A stretch of DNA of 64,000 nt from Anseranas semipalmata (lineage: Eukaryota; Chordata; Aves; Anseriformes; Anseranatidae): contig VXAA01003176.1 in the NCBI GenBank assembly GCA_013399115.1, positions 268,905 to 332,904 on the forward strand, given 5' to 3'. The notes beneath the pieces were generated by a model. That model had not been told where the DNA came from. It ran no database searches and was given only the letters and a program-made list of their open reading frames with translations. Made by a program: the position numbers and the translations under genes. Position 1 is the first letter of the stretch. Every line of letters begins with the position of its first letter. Below, piece by piece: positions 1 through 13,279 of this stretch.

Positions 1-1127
1 TACCATTATTCTCCCGTTCCTTAGTCAAAGAAGAAAATAATTTTAAAGAAATGTTGATGCTGACCATTATAGTTGTAGGCTTCATTTCCAGCTTAATTAT
101 ACTCTGCACAATACTGCTTAGCTTCATGCTGGAAGAAAAGCAGCTGCCACTGGTTTAATTTGACACAGTAGGTAGGTACATTTTTCCTCTCTTACAAAAG
201 TCTGCAGTCACAGCTGCCTGCTACTTGAACATTTATTTTTTTTTTCCTTTTAACCAACTTGCTGCTTGCCCACTGTTCATAAACTCCAAGCTGTTAGCTG
301 TTGAAAGGCCCCCTGGAATAGCTGCATCTTTCATAGTTTCACATTAAATATTACACAGAAAACTCAATAAAACTTTTTGCCCTTGAATCTTGGTGGTGGT
401 AACTGAATGACTGGTGCTAGATTTCATTGGGGTTGTGCTAGTGTACATCAACAGTTAAATCCAGGTTAGGGTTTAGGCTGTTAAGATAACCCTTAGATAA
501 ACCACAAATGGAATTCACAAAACCCGGCTCAGCATTTGTCTCCCAATCTGGAGGCACTTTAATTTGCAAGATGGTTTCTTATTCAACTCAAAAATGTTCT
601 AGGTGTGTAATTTTTGCTTCTCTGCACAACCACAACCTTTGCAGTTTGAGCAGTCAGGAAAATTTGCCTGAGTGTAGGATATAGAACATAGGCACAGTGG
701 CCAAATCCTCCAAGGAGTCACAGTTCTTAAAACACAGAAATGCCCTAATCAGCAGCTCATATGGGAAATCAGACAGGATTAGCCTCCAGCTTTCTGTTGA
801 AGAGAGACATTCATGGAACCAAAGGACTAGCGAGCAAAAAGGAGAAGACCCAAAGTCCACTCACCTAAAATTGAGGATGCCTAGCTCTAATTCGGAGGAC
901 AATTTCACCTCTTTGATAAATGATCCTAAACTGTACAATTAAAAAACAATTCTGGGAGCCAGAACAAGGAGCAAGACCTTCCTACCACCCTTTCCTTTCT
1001 GTTTGCTTCTGTTTCGTGAAATGTACACAATTGTGGAGGACAGCAGAGCTCCGTCATACAGCTACTTCGACTTTTAATTAGGTTGCTGTAATACTTTCCT
1101 AAGGGACGTGGCATTAAAACTTCCAGT

Positions 1128-1152
<25 letters not shown>
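1128..1152. repeat. Poly-A run (25 nt)
   Basis: An uninterrupted run of A on the plus strand. No recognisable retroelement body lies upstream, so I treat it as a simple homopolymer and not as the tail of a retrocopy. It makes a string of phenylalanine codons in a minus-strand frame, which is therefore spurious. Confidence 0.95.
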
Positions 1153-1158
<6 letters not shown>

Positions 1159-4100
1159 CAAAACTCAGGTCTACTGTTTCCTGGACGAGTTCTGCATGAA
1201 GTTGTGACATAACAGATGAGGACTGTCACTTTTCAAGTAAAGAGTGCAGTTTATTTAAATAATAATTCTAAACATATGCATTTTAAGTGTAGATTGTAGA
1301 TTCTCTGGAGCAGAGAGCATCCCATGTTTTCTGCTGTCAGCTCCACAGTTAGGGAGCAGGAACTGGGGATTGCCCCTGTGATCCACCTCTTTCGAACAGA
1401 AGCCTCTTCTAACATTTCCAGGCTCTATTTCTATAATTAAGAGTAGATAACTGGAAACATGCATTACTGGGACACAGTTTCTTCTTTCCCCTACTTCTAG
1501 AATTAGGTATAAACAAACACCTGGAACTTCAGATTGCTTTCACAGTCAAAACCTTGGGTTTGAATTCCACAACTTTAAGCTCATCACAAGAAATGTTACA
1601 CCACGTAGGTACGTTTTGGTGATAGCGTTTGAGAGTTTACACTACAAAATATGTCAGTATGTAAATGACTTTTAGAAGTAGTAACAGGAAAGACTGAAAT
1701 AGAACAAGATAACTGCAATAAAAGCACTCAAGTACAAAGGAAGAACCCTGTTCATGTTGGTTATCCTGAACATTTGAATAATTTCCCTGTCCACTGTGTA
1801 GAAATGCAAAAGCATTCCTTAAAAGCCAGACATTCCAAGGTACTTTTGCCACTGGGATTTACTTAGATACCAAACAGAATTTTCCTAAGCACCTAAAATA
1901 TATGATTCCTGTTGACTTCATTGGGAGTTCAGCACTTGAACAACTGGATGTAAGTTTCCTCTATCCAGTGCAAAATTGATAATAGTATAAGTGAATTTCT
2001 TTATGGATTTTATCACAAGATGACAGAGATATTATATTCATCTGACCATGAGAAAGCCTGCTGCAATGTCTAAAAGGAAAACAAGAACATAGCTTTTAAC
2101 CTTTTATTGACATTTTAAAATCTTCACAGCAGTGTGAAAAGATCCATTTAAAAACTTTGAAAAATCCACCTTCCACAGAATCCCCAAAGAACAATAAACA
2201 CAAGAACAACTTTTGTACAACGTGAAATTGTCCCCTTTATCTGAATTCCCCAGGTCTGATGCTTCAGGATGAAAGAATATTGGAGTGAGTGATTTTTTAG
2301 AAGTACAATGCAATCCTCATCTCTCTTCAATAGGTCAGAAGGATTATGGGGAGGAAGGAAGGGAAGAGGAAGAACCATCAGATTTCAGATGGCTAATTAG
2401 CAAGCACATCTTTAGGCTTGCATCTTTATGACAACTAATTATGTTAATAAACCACATAGTGACTGACTCCTTTTTTAGAAAGTCAATGAAGTTAGAATTC
2501 AGTCTACAGCTACCATTTAAGCAGACAGCTGTTGAGGGATATATTTTCAAAGCCGTGTGTAGGAGTTACAACAAAGGTAAGGCTGGCCATGACAGCAGCT
2601 TTCACAACTGTTGATGTTGTAGCTCTTTTTACTCAATATTAATAAATTCAGCATGCAATTACTTTACCATCTGTCTCTCGTAGAACCATTTATTTCTGTC
2701 CTTCAAGTAAGTACACCAAGAAAATATATCAACTAATTTCCTCAAATATAACTAATAAATTACCGTAATGAGGTTTTGTATACAGTATAAGAAAATAAAG
2801 GAATTATTAACATGACTTGTTATCTTTCTTCTAGTATGCATAATTGCCAAGACAAATTACTTAGCTATAGAATACCATTATTATATCTTTCAACACATAG
2901 CAACAATTAAAAAAAAAAATTACTATCAACCTAAGGTCTGCAATTCAAGCTCAATTGGTTCAAATTTCCTTTCCAGTTTTGTTACTCGCTGTTAATATTT
3001 CTACAGGGAAGTTAGTATGTATTAGCTGTTCTATTAGCATTAGCTAAAAATTAAAAAATATATATATATATAGTTCTGCGGTAACAGGCTTATGCAACCA
3101 CTACCAAATGTGTCTGAAACTTCAAATTTCTGTTTTGCAACTTTTTAACTTTTTAACTTTTTACTGAATTTGTCTTTAAGAAGGGAAACTATTAATAAGA
3201 GGAAACACATCTGTAACCAATATAAATGGCCCTTCCTGCTTTAATTATTTGCTATCTAAACAGCCCATGGATATTGGTAAATGCTGATAAAATACAAAAA
3301 TGGGTGAAAATATGAAGTAAGAATAAAATGCGGTGCATAAATAGGTATTCCTTCCTCAAATACTCAGACTTATGGAACTTAGCAGAACTCAAACCACCAT
3401 TTTAATCAAAACTGAAACTTCAAAGTCATCTCTTCTTTATTCTGTTTTCGCTCTTTGTAACATGTCACAATGTTAAGGAAGAATATGGTGTAAGAACCAG
3501 CAGTAAACTCACAAGACTGAGAAACAAAAGCAGCTAACCTAAACACAGAGAATACTAATATTGTACAGTCTACAGATCTAGTCAGCTGAGGGGAATAAGA
3601 GGTAATGACTCACAGGAAAATGTGGCCCCACTGTTGTGACAATGGTGACATGAAGAGAAAGCAAGCTGGGGGAAAAAAATAGACAACTTTTATATGTATA
3701 AGTACCTTCTTTCTAACATTTTTATGCTTTCTCATCGCAGGGATGTCAGCTTAGATGGGTTATTATCCTATAAACTTTGATGTATCAATGAATGTATATT
3801 ATAATTAAGAGATAGGATTTCACACCCATTTCTTAGAAAATTAATTTGAACTACCCATTATCATCCTGGCTGGAAAATCGTGAGCTTGCATTAAAGTATT
3901 CAAGAAATGAGATTTTGATAATTGTAAGCCATTGCAGATGAAGAATAAAGATCAAATATATGCCTCATCAATACAAGTAGCCTTGAAGTGCCATGTCATT
4001 TTTATAAAGAGCGGGTAAAGCAGCTTTTCTTTCAATTACTGTTTTGTAAAGTCTGACAGGTTTTGAGCAGCTTCACTTTCTAATATTGTTGGTGAATTAA

Positions 4101-4522
4101 GCAGTTATTAACTTTGTTCCACACAACTATTATAATAAACTGATTCTTATTCAAACTACAGCTTTGACCGGGTGAGATATGTTTCATTTTCTCTACAAAT
4201 GAGATTTAAGTTTTTTGCTTACAATTTTGCCAACTTATAAATACAATTATTTTAGAGCAACAAAGCATATAAAGTTGTATTTTTCATTTCAAAATTGCTA
4301 GATAGGTTGCTATCCTTACAAAGTTTCATTCCTAACTCCTGTGTGGCTTTGTCATGACCTGAATATCACCTTCTCAAAGCAGAAAGCATAGCAGATTAAC
4401 ACTTTCTAACTTCTAGGTTTCACTAAGTTAAAACCAAAAATGAAACATTATAACTAGTAATGCTGGCCAAAGTGTTAAATCCTAGGTGGTGTGTGTGTCT
4501 GCAAATTAGCTATGGAAAGCGG

Positions 4523-4564
4523 TGTAACAAGACCACCTCTTACTGTAACAAGACCGCCTCTTCT
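4523..4564. repeat. 21-bp tandem duplication (2 copies)
   Basis: Two adjacent 21-nt copies begin with TGTAACAAGACC and differ by an A/G change in the middle and at the last base. It is a small local duplication of unknown age and has no apparent function. Confidence 0.9.
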
Positions 4565-6862
4565 TGCCTCTCTTTTTCAGAGGCCATTCCATCCACTAGG
4601 CAGGAGTTCTGTCATTCTGGTCGCAGATCTTACCTGTTTTGAGAGCTTGCGGTAGCACTCACTAAAAGTCATAGTTAGTTCTGGTATTTTCTTGTTATTC
4701 TGACCAGTATCACACAAGTTAGTCCTGTAAACAAAAAGAGCAGTCTCCTATTTTCCTCACCTGACAGTTTTACTACATAGCTCATCACTGCCACTACACA
4801 AGTCAAACATTATACTTTGTCTTTAGCTCGGATTTATATATTTTTAATTCTATGTTTTTGCCAAAATATTGTCACTGAATATTTTACTTGTTGCTCATTC
4901 TAGGCATCTGAGTAAAGAAAAAGTGTCAGCTATGTAATGTAACCATTTAAAATACTCTTTTTATGTTAAAAAAAATATATAGAATCCTTCAATATTGTAT
5001 TGTTTCTCCAGGTCAGAAGTCCTTTTCTCTTAAATTTTAAAAATGTATTTGTAGTTAAAGAAAAGTTTCAGGCCGAGAGTTCTAATCAATAACACCTATT
5101 TATTTCAAGATGGAATTATTCAGCTGCAGTACAAATTAAAAGAAAGGTCTCCTTCTCCTTCTGTTTTGTTCTTTACCCTCCAGTTTCAAGAAGCTGGTTG
5201 GGTACATACACTCTACTAGTGACAAAAGCTAGGATGCAATATTAGAAATCAACATTCATAGAAAATACCTAAGTCTTAAGAGCTCTCTACCTGCATTTAA
5301 ATATGAAAGCTGCAGTTTGAAGTAATAATATCCACATACAGTAATCCAGCTTACATGAGGGTTGTAAGAACTGCAGGTAGGTCCCAAGGAAAGAAGAGAG
5401 CTGCTCCTGTTTTTTGTTTGTTTTGTTGGGTTTTTTTGTTTGTTTGTTTTTTACTGTACAAATATGCCCACACATGAGAGAGAATTTACTAAAAGAAAAC
5501 TTTTCTTTTTTTTTTTTTTTTTCCTCTACAGAAACACACTACCAGGAGCGCAGAGGACAGTGAATCTGAAATGTACAGGGGAATCCACAGGTACACTACA
5601 AAGAATCCTGGTACTGGGCTTTCTGTGAGTAGTAAGCCTAGATTTCAACACAGGGTAGAGCCCTTACAGAAATCAACTTCTGTATAAAAATGGTTATCTT
5701 TAAAACATCCTCTCTAGAAGTCAATAAAGATGTGGAAGGATTCATAAAGTTGAGGGAAAAAAAATATTCTGGGTGTATGTCAATGGCCATTTCAGTGGTT
5801 AGGTAATACAGTGTCAAAGCACCTGCAGAAACAGAAACATTTAACTATATCCATTATGTTGCACGAAGCTGTGGTGGAGATGAACCAGAAAGAAGCTAGA
5901 TTACGTGGGGTTGAAGTGACCTTGCTGTACAGCATGACTTCAACATGACTTCCCCTACCATTTTGTTACCTTCTTGCCTACCTAATGGCTGCCTCCATGT
6001 CAGAGCTCCAAGCCCCGGAAGCAGGGGAAGGAAGGGAAGAGGCTGGAGCCAAGAAAGCTGCATAATTCAGATACAGTACCATCCCCAGTGATCGACAGGT
6101 GAGTAAAGCAGGGAATAATGCAGATGTGATGACTGTGAGTGGGAAAAGTGGGCTAATGAGGTACACAACGGAGATCTGAGGAAAAGAAAAAGGAAAGAAA
6201 ATAACTGCCTGTGGTAATTTGACCCCACCAACAAACCTACAGTTTACATTGAGGACATCCGTGGAAACTTGTATTGCAGAGATCTAAGCGCAGCTAGATT
6301 TGCCCAATAGGAGCTTGTTTTTTCTTATTATTCCAACCTGTTGCTAGTACATATTTAACTAAAGGTAAACTGTAATGGATTAGTCATTTTTTCTTCCAAA
6401 TAACCCATCAAAAATTCTCCAGACATCACTGCTGTTGTGTCCACAAATAAGGGAGGCTCTCAGCTTGCAGTAAAGAGGCACAGGACTCATTAACAAGCAA
6501 CAGCCATCAGCAAACAAGACAATTATCTGAGTGAATGCTCCTGCTCTGCTCTCATGATGGCTTAAATTAACCTGTTTATCATCTGATGGAAATAGAGAGG
6601 AAAAAATACTTCAACTCTCAGGTGGAAGGCAGAGATTCAGCTAAGACTGAATACCATCTAACTTTAGGATCCTTTCACCACAGAATTCCCGGGAAACAGA
6701 AGCTAACCTCATTATTTCCAGTTGGCATCTTTTCAGGACATGGCTTTCCTAAGCCACTTTTTTATTTTGACTTGTCATTTAATCCATTCAAGAATAGTAT
6801 GTTGACTTGCTCTAACACAAGCCACCCAAAAAACTCTCAGACACAGCTTTTAGAATACATTA

Positions 6863-6896
6863 TACATTTTAAAATGTACTTTTACAGTACATTTTA
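6863..6896. repeat. Palindrome cluster built on TACATTTT
   Basis: Positions 6863-6878 form a perfect 16-bp palindrome (TACATTTTAAAATGTA). Its second half, AAAATGTAC at 6871-6879, also pairs perfectly with GTACATTTT at 6888-6896 across an 8-nt gap. One arm can therefore form either of two stems. The sequence is AT-rich, so chance or cruciform-prone replication slippage is a sufficient explanation. Confidence 0.85.
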
Positions 6897-7501
6897 GTGT
6901 GAATTTGAAGTGAATTGCAGTTCAAGCTCCAACTTAATATGAAGTGTACATATATACCCTGAGACAAAAAGGTACTAGGAAACCTGAGGTATTTTGCAGC
7001 TTTTCTGGAGAATAAAAAATTCTTGAATTCACTTTGTTTAATTACCCTCTTTCCTTCTTTCTCTTCAATGAACACATACAGTGAAAACATTCGGTCAATA
7101 AAGTACATTAAAATTTCAAAGATATCAAGAAGAAAAAACACCGATCACGGGCTATTCATGACTGAAGCCTCAAGGCAGTGGCAGAAGGGTGTTCCATATT
7201 TTTAGAGTTTGAGCACATTAAAGTTTTTAGTTTCCACTCTTGCTGCCAAAGCTCTTTGCTAATGGAAGTAACTAACTTTGATATAGGTGGTCAAATAACA
7301 GGGCTGACTGTCGCTCACAGCTACAACCCATATACTAGCTTGGTATAGAAGATCTCTCTTCAGATTTATAAGGTTTTGGTACTTTTCCAGAAATTAAGCT
7401 TTTTCTGTTCATTTCAGATCCCAGGGATGAAGTAGCTTCTTACATTTCTACAATTCAGAGCTCATTTGAACTAGAGCTATTCCTTCAGAATAAAAGAACT
7501 A

Positions 7502-7532
7502 TGTTCTTGTATCCACAGCAGATACAAGAACA
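7502..7532. repeat. Perfect 12-bp inverted repeat, 7-nt loop
   Basis: The left arm 7502-7513 (TGTTCTTGTATC) is the exact reverse complement of the right arm 7521-7532, with loop CACAGCA between them. The stem is too short for a canonical microRNA precursor, and no U-tract terminator or RNA gene follows it. Confidence 0.9.
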
Positions 7533-10500
7533 ATAAGCATCCCCATCCTGCATATATTCATCCTACTCTGTAATAACACAATTAAAAAGGATTCCTGCTT
7601 GCTGAGTTGTTTGGTCAGAGATTAATGCTGTAGTGCTCTTGAACCGGTGCAGCATTTTGTACAAACTGCACTGTTTTCAGAAAGTCTGAAGCCATATGCA
7701 CCCAAGAAGCAGCTGATAGAAAATTCCAGTGTCTTGATGATTTGTTTTTTAATCATTAGTCAACAAGAGATTTAAAGGCAACCTGTCTTTTCTGTAGCAA
7801 AGCATGGCTGTGATATTAAAAATAAAGGCTAATAAGCAAAATAAAAAGCAAAACATTCAAATATTAATTAGATTTTTTTTTCTTCTTTGCTCTGTGTGGT
7901 TTGGTATAGGTAGTCTATATCACACTTCAGATCATGGGGGAAGAAGTTTCCTGTGTTACCATACCTAATTTGATATTCCTCTTCCTACTTGGAAAACCCT
8001 CTATCAACTCTTGTATGTGATAGTCCTAATTTCATAATTGAAATTATATTTGGGAAACATACATCACTCATGCAGACAGCAATTTCAACAGCATAAAGCC
8101 AAAGTGCTAGATTATGTTCGCAGTGATACAGTCTTTAAAAGCACAGTGTACTCTAATCTTTCACTTGTTTCCTACACAAGGGCCAAAGACAATAAAATAC
8201 ATTTCCTGCACAGAATATTTGAGCTGTGAAGACAAAATCTGTCTAACTTTTTCAGTAGTATAAGGACAAACCAGCATCCTTGTTAAATTTCGGCGGGAAA
8301 GAAGCCCCCTCCCCATATCATCAGATTAATCATGAAAATCAAATTATTTATGCTGTTATTTTGGTCTTATAGGACCCGTGAAGGTCTTATAATGTAGAAC
8401 CTCTTCCATAATCATACACTGAGAGGGAACCCACTTAGTATAAAAACTTTCATGACTAAATCTTTCATGCTTTTCTCAGGGTATCCCATGATGTACCCAG
8501 ATTATTATTTTCTTTTTTAAAAAACTTTTTGTTCAGTCATAATGCCTCAATGAACAACAAAATATACATAGTAGAATTACAATTATATTTTTTATAAATA
8601 GTTTAAAGCCATGAGGAAAAATAAATACACAATCATATATAATCAGAGATCTATATATCCAAGTATTGTATAAGAATTTTCCATTATAGCTTTTTGAGCT
8701 GAGCAACTTTGAATTAAAAAGATAAAACATATAAAATGAATCATAATCACAGAAACTAGCTAATATCATCTAGTGAATTAATTTGAATTTGTTGTGTAGA
8801 GTCAGATAGAATGGTAACAATTATTTTTGATCTTTAAATCAGTAAGTTTAACTCCTGCTCAGAAGCTACAATAATAAATATAGTAGTAGTGATAGTGACA
8901 CAGTTAATTTCAGCATATACAAAAACCATATGGTTTCTGGATAAATTTAACACCATTCTTTGTTCTTATTCACCCTTCCTTCCCTTCTCCACATAACTTA
9001 AAATTAAAAATAGTGTTTCTTTCCAGCTGACCACAGAAATTGGAACAAATGCAGATATTTAGAAACATAAAACTGAGGTCAACTCTACAGCACTTAGGAA
9101 GATGCATTGGATTGATTTGATTCCAGTCATCAGACAAACCCCTGATCTTCAAACAGCTTAATCCCATATGGAACACTGAAGCTTGCCCTGTGGTGAACCT
9201 GGCAAGACAGAAGTAGCAAGTGTCCTCCTAATAACTTTTATTGCCTGTGAAATTCCCCCTTGGTCGAGAATATCTATAAACTGTCATGAAGTTTATGTTG
9301 CCTGAAGGAAAAAGAGCAACAAAATAAGACCAATAAGATACCAAGCCCAAACAGTGAATGCACTGGAGAGGAAACCTTTTCAATCTCTGAGGAAAAAGCT
9401 CTACTTTTCTTCAAGACCCAAGAGAGCTTTAGAGTCTCTTTTAGCTTTAACTCTATTCAAAATTTATTTTTTTAAAGAAACAATTTCTTCTATCCTTTGA
9501 ATAATCTTCTGAAATAAGGAATTCTGAAGTGAAATTTAGGAAAATATGAAATAAAAGGCCTGCATAAGCAAGGGTGGATATGCTATAAAGACTGCAATTT
9601 TGTACAAGTCGCAGAAGCAAAATCAGCACAATCCTGGAAGAAATCCTCGTGCATTGAGGGCTGAGACAATCTTGGCTGAACACATCTTGCATGGCTCAGT
9701 AAATTAGTTAGCAAATGACAATTAGACAATGTAGCTCAGGTACTTCTGATAATGCAACAGAATATATTGGGTTGGATGGAGGCGGGGAGAGCAGGGAATA
9801 GAGGAATGTGCTTATGATCTCGAGGGCTACCCAGCCGCAAATGAACCGGTATCACATTTGAGGAATTGCAGATAACACAGAGATCATATACCTTGAAAGT
9901 GATTTGGAAGAAAAAAGAAACATTACATTGCATTGTTAAACCTGTTGAAATTGTAATCTATTTCTGCCTGTCTGAAAACTGACACCCAACTTCTCAAAAA
10001 ATGTCACTACTAGCGAACATCTCCATGGTAGCAGGAAACATACCATGACTCCATATCTGTGCTTGTTTATCTAGGACAATTTAAGAATTTTTCACTTGCT
10101 TTCAGTGGTAGGAAGCTTTGCAATCTGCTTTTCACTTGGCATCTTTGAAAGTCTCCCATGTAAAGAAAAAAAATACATTCGGGATTTTTTCAACGTCAAA
10201 TGTCGCTGGGAGAATTTATGTCTGTGAAATACAAAGAGTTATTTCACCTTGACAAGATTTGTCTGTCAGGAGGCATGGCACACCCAGAGTTTTTTTAACC
10301 TTCCACTGCTTAATATGTGCAGCCAGTCATATATAATTGCACATGAAGGAAAAAGGGAAGGAAGGCTGTACATGCTTTCCTTTCATTGGCGATGCACATC
10401 TTCTCATTCCAGAGGAAGAAAACCCAGGCAGGCTTTCAACAACAAAACATCCAGAGACATCTCCTTCCCCATGGATTCTAACATACTGTGATCTCTACTG

Positions 10501-11227
10501 AAAATCTGTTTGATATCAGTAAGCAGAAATACTTCCCATACAAATACCCAATAACCTGGCCTGCTATCCCTGAGCAGAATGACCTGTATTTTTCAACTGC
10601 TGGTATTCATAATCTTACTAACTAATTCTTAGAATAAGCAAACACATTTTTCCATCCTTGGCAACCGAGTGTTTCAAGCAGAACAAATGTCAGAGCAAAT
10701 TTAAGAAAAATTGCTGATAGCCTAACTCTCTCTGTAGAAAACCAGAGTAAAATCCTTGTGCTTCTGACTGACCTTCCAAAATGAGGGAGCATCTAACATA
10801 AGAAATAAACTAGTGAGCTGGTGAAGATCAAGGGCTTCTATTTTGCTATGCAAAAATGTCTTCAAATGAAAAGTGTGCTGAGCATGCCTAAATGGGCAGC
10901 ACAAATGAATTTCAAAACATTTTTATATAGATTACTCTTTAAAAAAAAAACTTTTTCTTTATTGCTCTGTCACAGTAAAATAAGTCAAACATGTAAACAA
11001 GTCCATGGAACAAGCCGCGTTTGGTTTGTTTATGTTAATTTCATTGACTGTATGTTAATTTAATATAAATAATATTAAGGTTAGAATTAAATTATCATTC
11101 AATGCATGTCCATTCATCTTCAATTTCACAGACAAAAGTTTTACTGATAACGTTAAAATTTTAGACCCTGAACTTTTTTCTGTCTTAAGAAGCATACTCT
11201 AGAATTAAACAATATACACGTATATAA

Positions 11228-11520
11228 GAATCATAGAACCATAGAATGGTTTAGGTTGGAAGGGACCTTAAAGATCATCTGGTTCCAACCCCCTGCCATG
11301 GGCAGGGACACCTTCCACTAGACCAGGTTGCTCAAAGCCCCATCGAACCTGGCCTTGGACACTTCCAGGGATGGGGCATCCACAGCTTCTCTGGGCAGCC
11401 TGTGCCAGTGCCTCACCACCCTCTGAGTAAAGAATTTCCTCCCAACATCTAGTCTAAATCTACCTAAAAGCATTCCCCCTTGTCCTATCACTGCACTCCC
11501 TGATACCGAGTTCCTCCCCA
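11228..11520 (-). mobile_element. CR1 LINE 3' fragment (5'-truncated)
   Basis: This is a non-LTR retrotransposon fragment whose sense strand is the minus strand. Reading minus, it encodes the well-known C-terminal tail of CR1 ORF2 (endonuclease/reverse transcriptase polyprotein), including RFRLDVGRKFFTQRVVRHW followed by HRLPREAVDAPSLEV, with a stop after about 50 residues. Next comes the usual 3' UTR, with GGTCCCTTCCAACC and a terminal ATTCTATGGTTCTATGATTC. About 290 bp remain of a full element of roughly 4.5 kb, the common 5'-truncated state. The tail frame is intact, so this copy is relatively young. CR1 does not usually create target-site duplications and none is seen. The 5' boundary is uncertain by about 20 bp. 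Confidence 0.96.
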
Positions 11521-13063
11521 AGAAATTGCTTAGTATCACAATATAAATGTGGTGAGATACAATTATCAAAAGCATTATTAAACACACATCTGTGCAGTCC
11601 AGGGAATAATTCTAAGCAGCATCTCTGAATTCTCTGCATATTAATATTTCCGATTCCTCTATCTGTAGCTGACTAAACAAATTAATACTTGGTTGGTCTT
11701 GGGAATAAAATATGTATTTAAATTCAGGGACTAGTAACATAGCTCCCCATCATTTTTTGAAAAAAACTCGACCTTAGACAAGACGTGGTCACCGTCAAGG
11801 TACACCCGAGACCAGCTGTTTTGCTACTAAACCTAGATTCCAAAAGGATATTCTACCAAGAACAAAAGTGCCTTGGAAAAAGCCACAGGAAAAATTGGTA
11901 TAAGAATTCATTTGAAAATACTTTACACTTTAATATGTTTATCTATCAGCACCAACATTATCATCATATTCTTTGGTAGAGTCCCTGCCCCAGAAAGGTT
12001 CTTACTAGATATACACTCAGGTACTTTGTGGTTAAAAACGGGCGTATAATTATGACTGAATTATCACCATATTTTGTTATATTTAGGAACATAAAAAACA
12101 TAATTAGATTATATTGCATACTGCCATTCAATTAATGCATTTATGAGCACAGATCTTTCCAACCAGAAGCACTATTTCTAGTTAAATAGACTGTTGAAAA
12201 AAATTGTTAGCATAAGAAAATATTTTTTCTCTCAATTTCTCGATTAACTCATTTAATAAGCATCAGTGACTCCCCCAGAACCCTACAGAAGCTACACTTC
12301 TTGGTGATCCAGACAATGTCACTCTGGCTTAATTTTCAGTAACAGCTGGGCTCAAATCAAAGACTTCTTCCTCAGTCTGTGTCCCGTTACCTTGGTGTCT
12401 GGCTTGCCTTGATCTGATAATGGTAGCAACATCGTTTATTTCATTTTCTGCAAAAGAAAGAACTATATACCTCACAACCAATCTATCAGAACAGAAAAAT
12501 TGCTTCAACAAGTTTTTGCTCCTATTATTGTTCCTATAAGGCAACTGCCTGAAAAGAGGTACCTTAGCCTCTGATAATATTTAATTGAAGGTTACCAAGA
12601 CTCTTAAAAGCAGGAAAGTACTTGAACTAGAAAAGGTATTAAAATAGCATGTACAAGTATTAGTTTACAAACATTTGCATATGATTGAAAATGCCCTAAA
12701 TACATGAAACACTTTTGCCTGTGAGCATATGACTTCAGCTGATGCATTATAACACATAGAAATAAAGACATGTAATACTGGCTATGTAATGTTGCTGCAG
12801 AATTATGCATGAGCTCAGGCAAAGACTAAATTGTCTTTCTTGAAGAATGAATTAGAAGAATGTGGCCATTACCAATATGAGTGGACAAAAACAATCAGCA
12901 CAAGAACAGGCTCAAGTCTTTAGGAACACAAACCTGGTTACCACTTTTTCTACAAAGTTGAAATCAGCTTTTTTTTTTTTTTTTTCACCATCTATATCAT
13001 CATGACAGGGAGAACACTCCCTCTGGAAAGAATCAATCTTAACAGAGGAAAATGAAATTTGAA

Positions 13064-13232
13064 ATGGCCTTCGGTGACAGTAGGCAAGCAACTCCCTTTT
13101 TTCCTGCACTTCATTTTTCTCATCTATAAAATTGGAGAATGGTACTGCATTCATTGCTAGAGCATTCTGAGATTAACTAATGAAATAACTCCAAAAAGTT
13201 TTTTGAGATATACTAATGAAATGGCAATTTAA
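13064..13232 (+). mobile_element. Ancient MIR/CORE-like SINE relic
   Basis: The plus strand follows the middle and 3' part of MIR-type tRNA-derived SINEs. It has a GGCAAGCAACTCCC segment, then TCATTTTTCTCATCTATAAA and AATTGGAGAATGGTACTGC (family pattern: CTCAGTTTCCTCATCTGTAAAATGGGGATAAT), then a GCATTCTGAGATTAACTAATGAAA segment matching the family's 'GCTTTGAGATCTACTGATGAAA' 3' part. That last segment appears twice (about 13167-13187 and 13202-13222), as a partial tandem copy. The 5' tRNA-like head is missing or too diverged to see. Divergence is high, as expected of an element that predates birds. Confidence 0.72.
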
Positions 13233-13279
13233 AAAGAAAAAGAGAGGGAAAGACAGAGAGGGGAAGACAGAGAGAAGAG
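13231..13279. repeat. Purine-rich low-complexity tract
   Basis: Almost pure A/G on the plus strand, with only isolated cytosines. It includes two near copies of GGAAGACAGAGAG in tandem and directly follows the SINE relic. It is probably a decayed microsatellite. Confidence 0.85.

Larger units (their letters stand above)
1..11227. other. Non-coding AT-rich unique DNA, no gene recognised
   Basis: No reading frame here looks like a known protein, and the longest are about 100 codons and low in complexity. Visible structure consists of a poly-A run at 1128-1152, a short TA run near 3058-3071, three tandem copies of AACTTTTT at 3139-3162, a 21-bp tandem duplication at 4523-4564, a T/G-rich tract near 5408-5450, a poly-T at about 5508-5522, a palindrome cluster at 6863-6896 and a perfect hairpin at 7502-7532. 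One weak minus-strand exon candidate (865-930) is discussed in the findings. The remainder is plain AT-rich sequence in which I see nothing. Confidence 0.75.

Noticed and set aside
465..478. GGTTAGGGTTTAGG resembling telomeric repeat
   Set aside because: Only about two imperfect units, far too short for an interstitial telomeric array.
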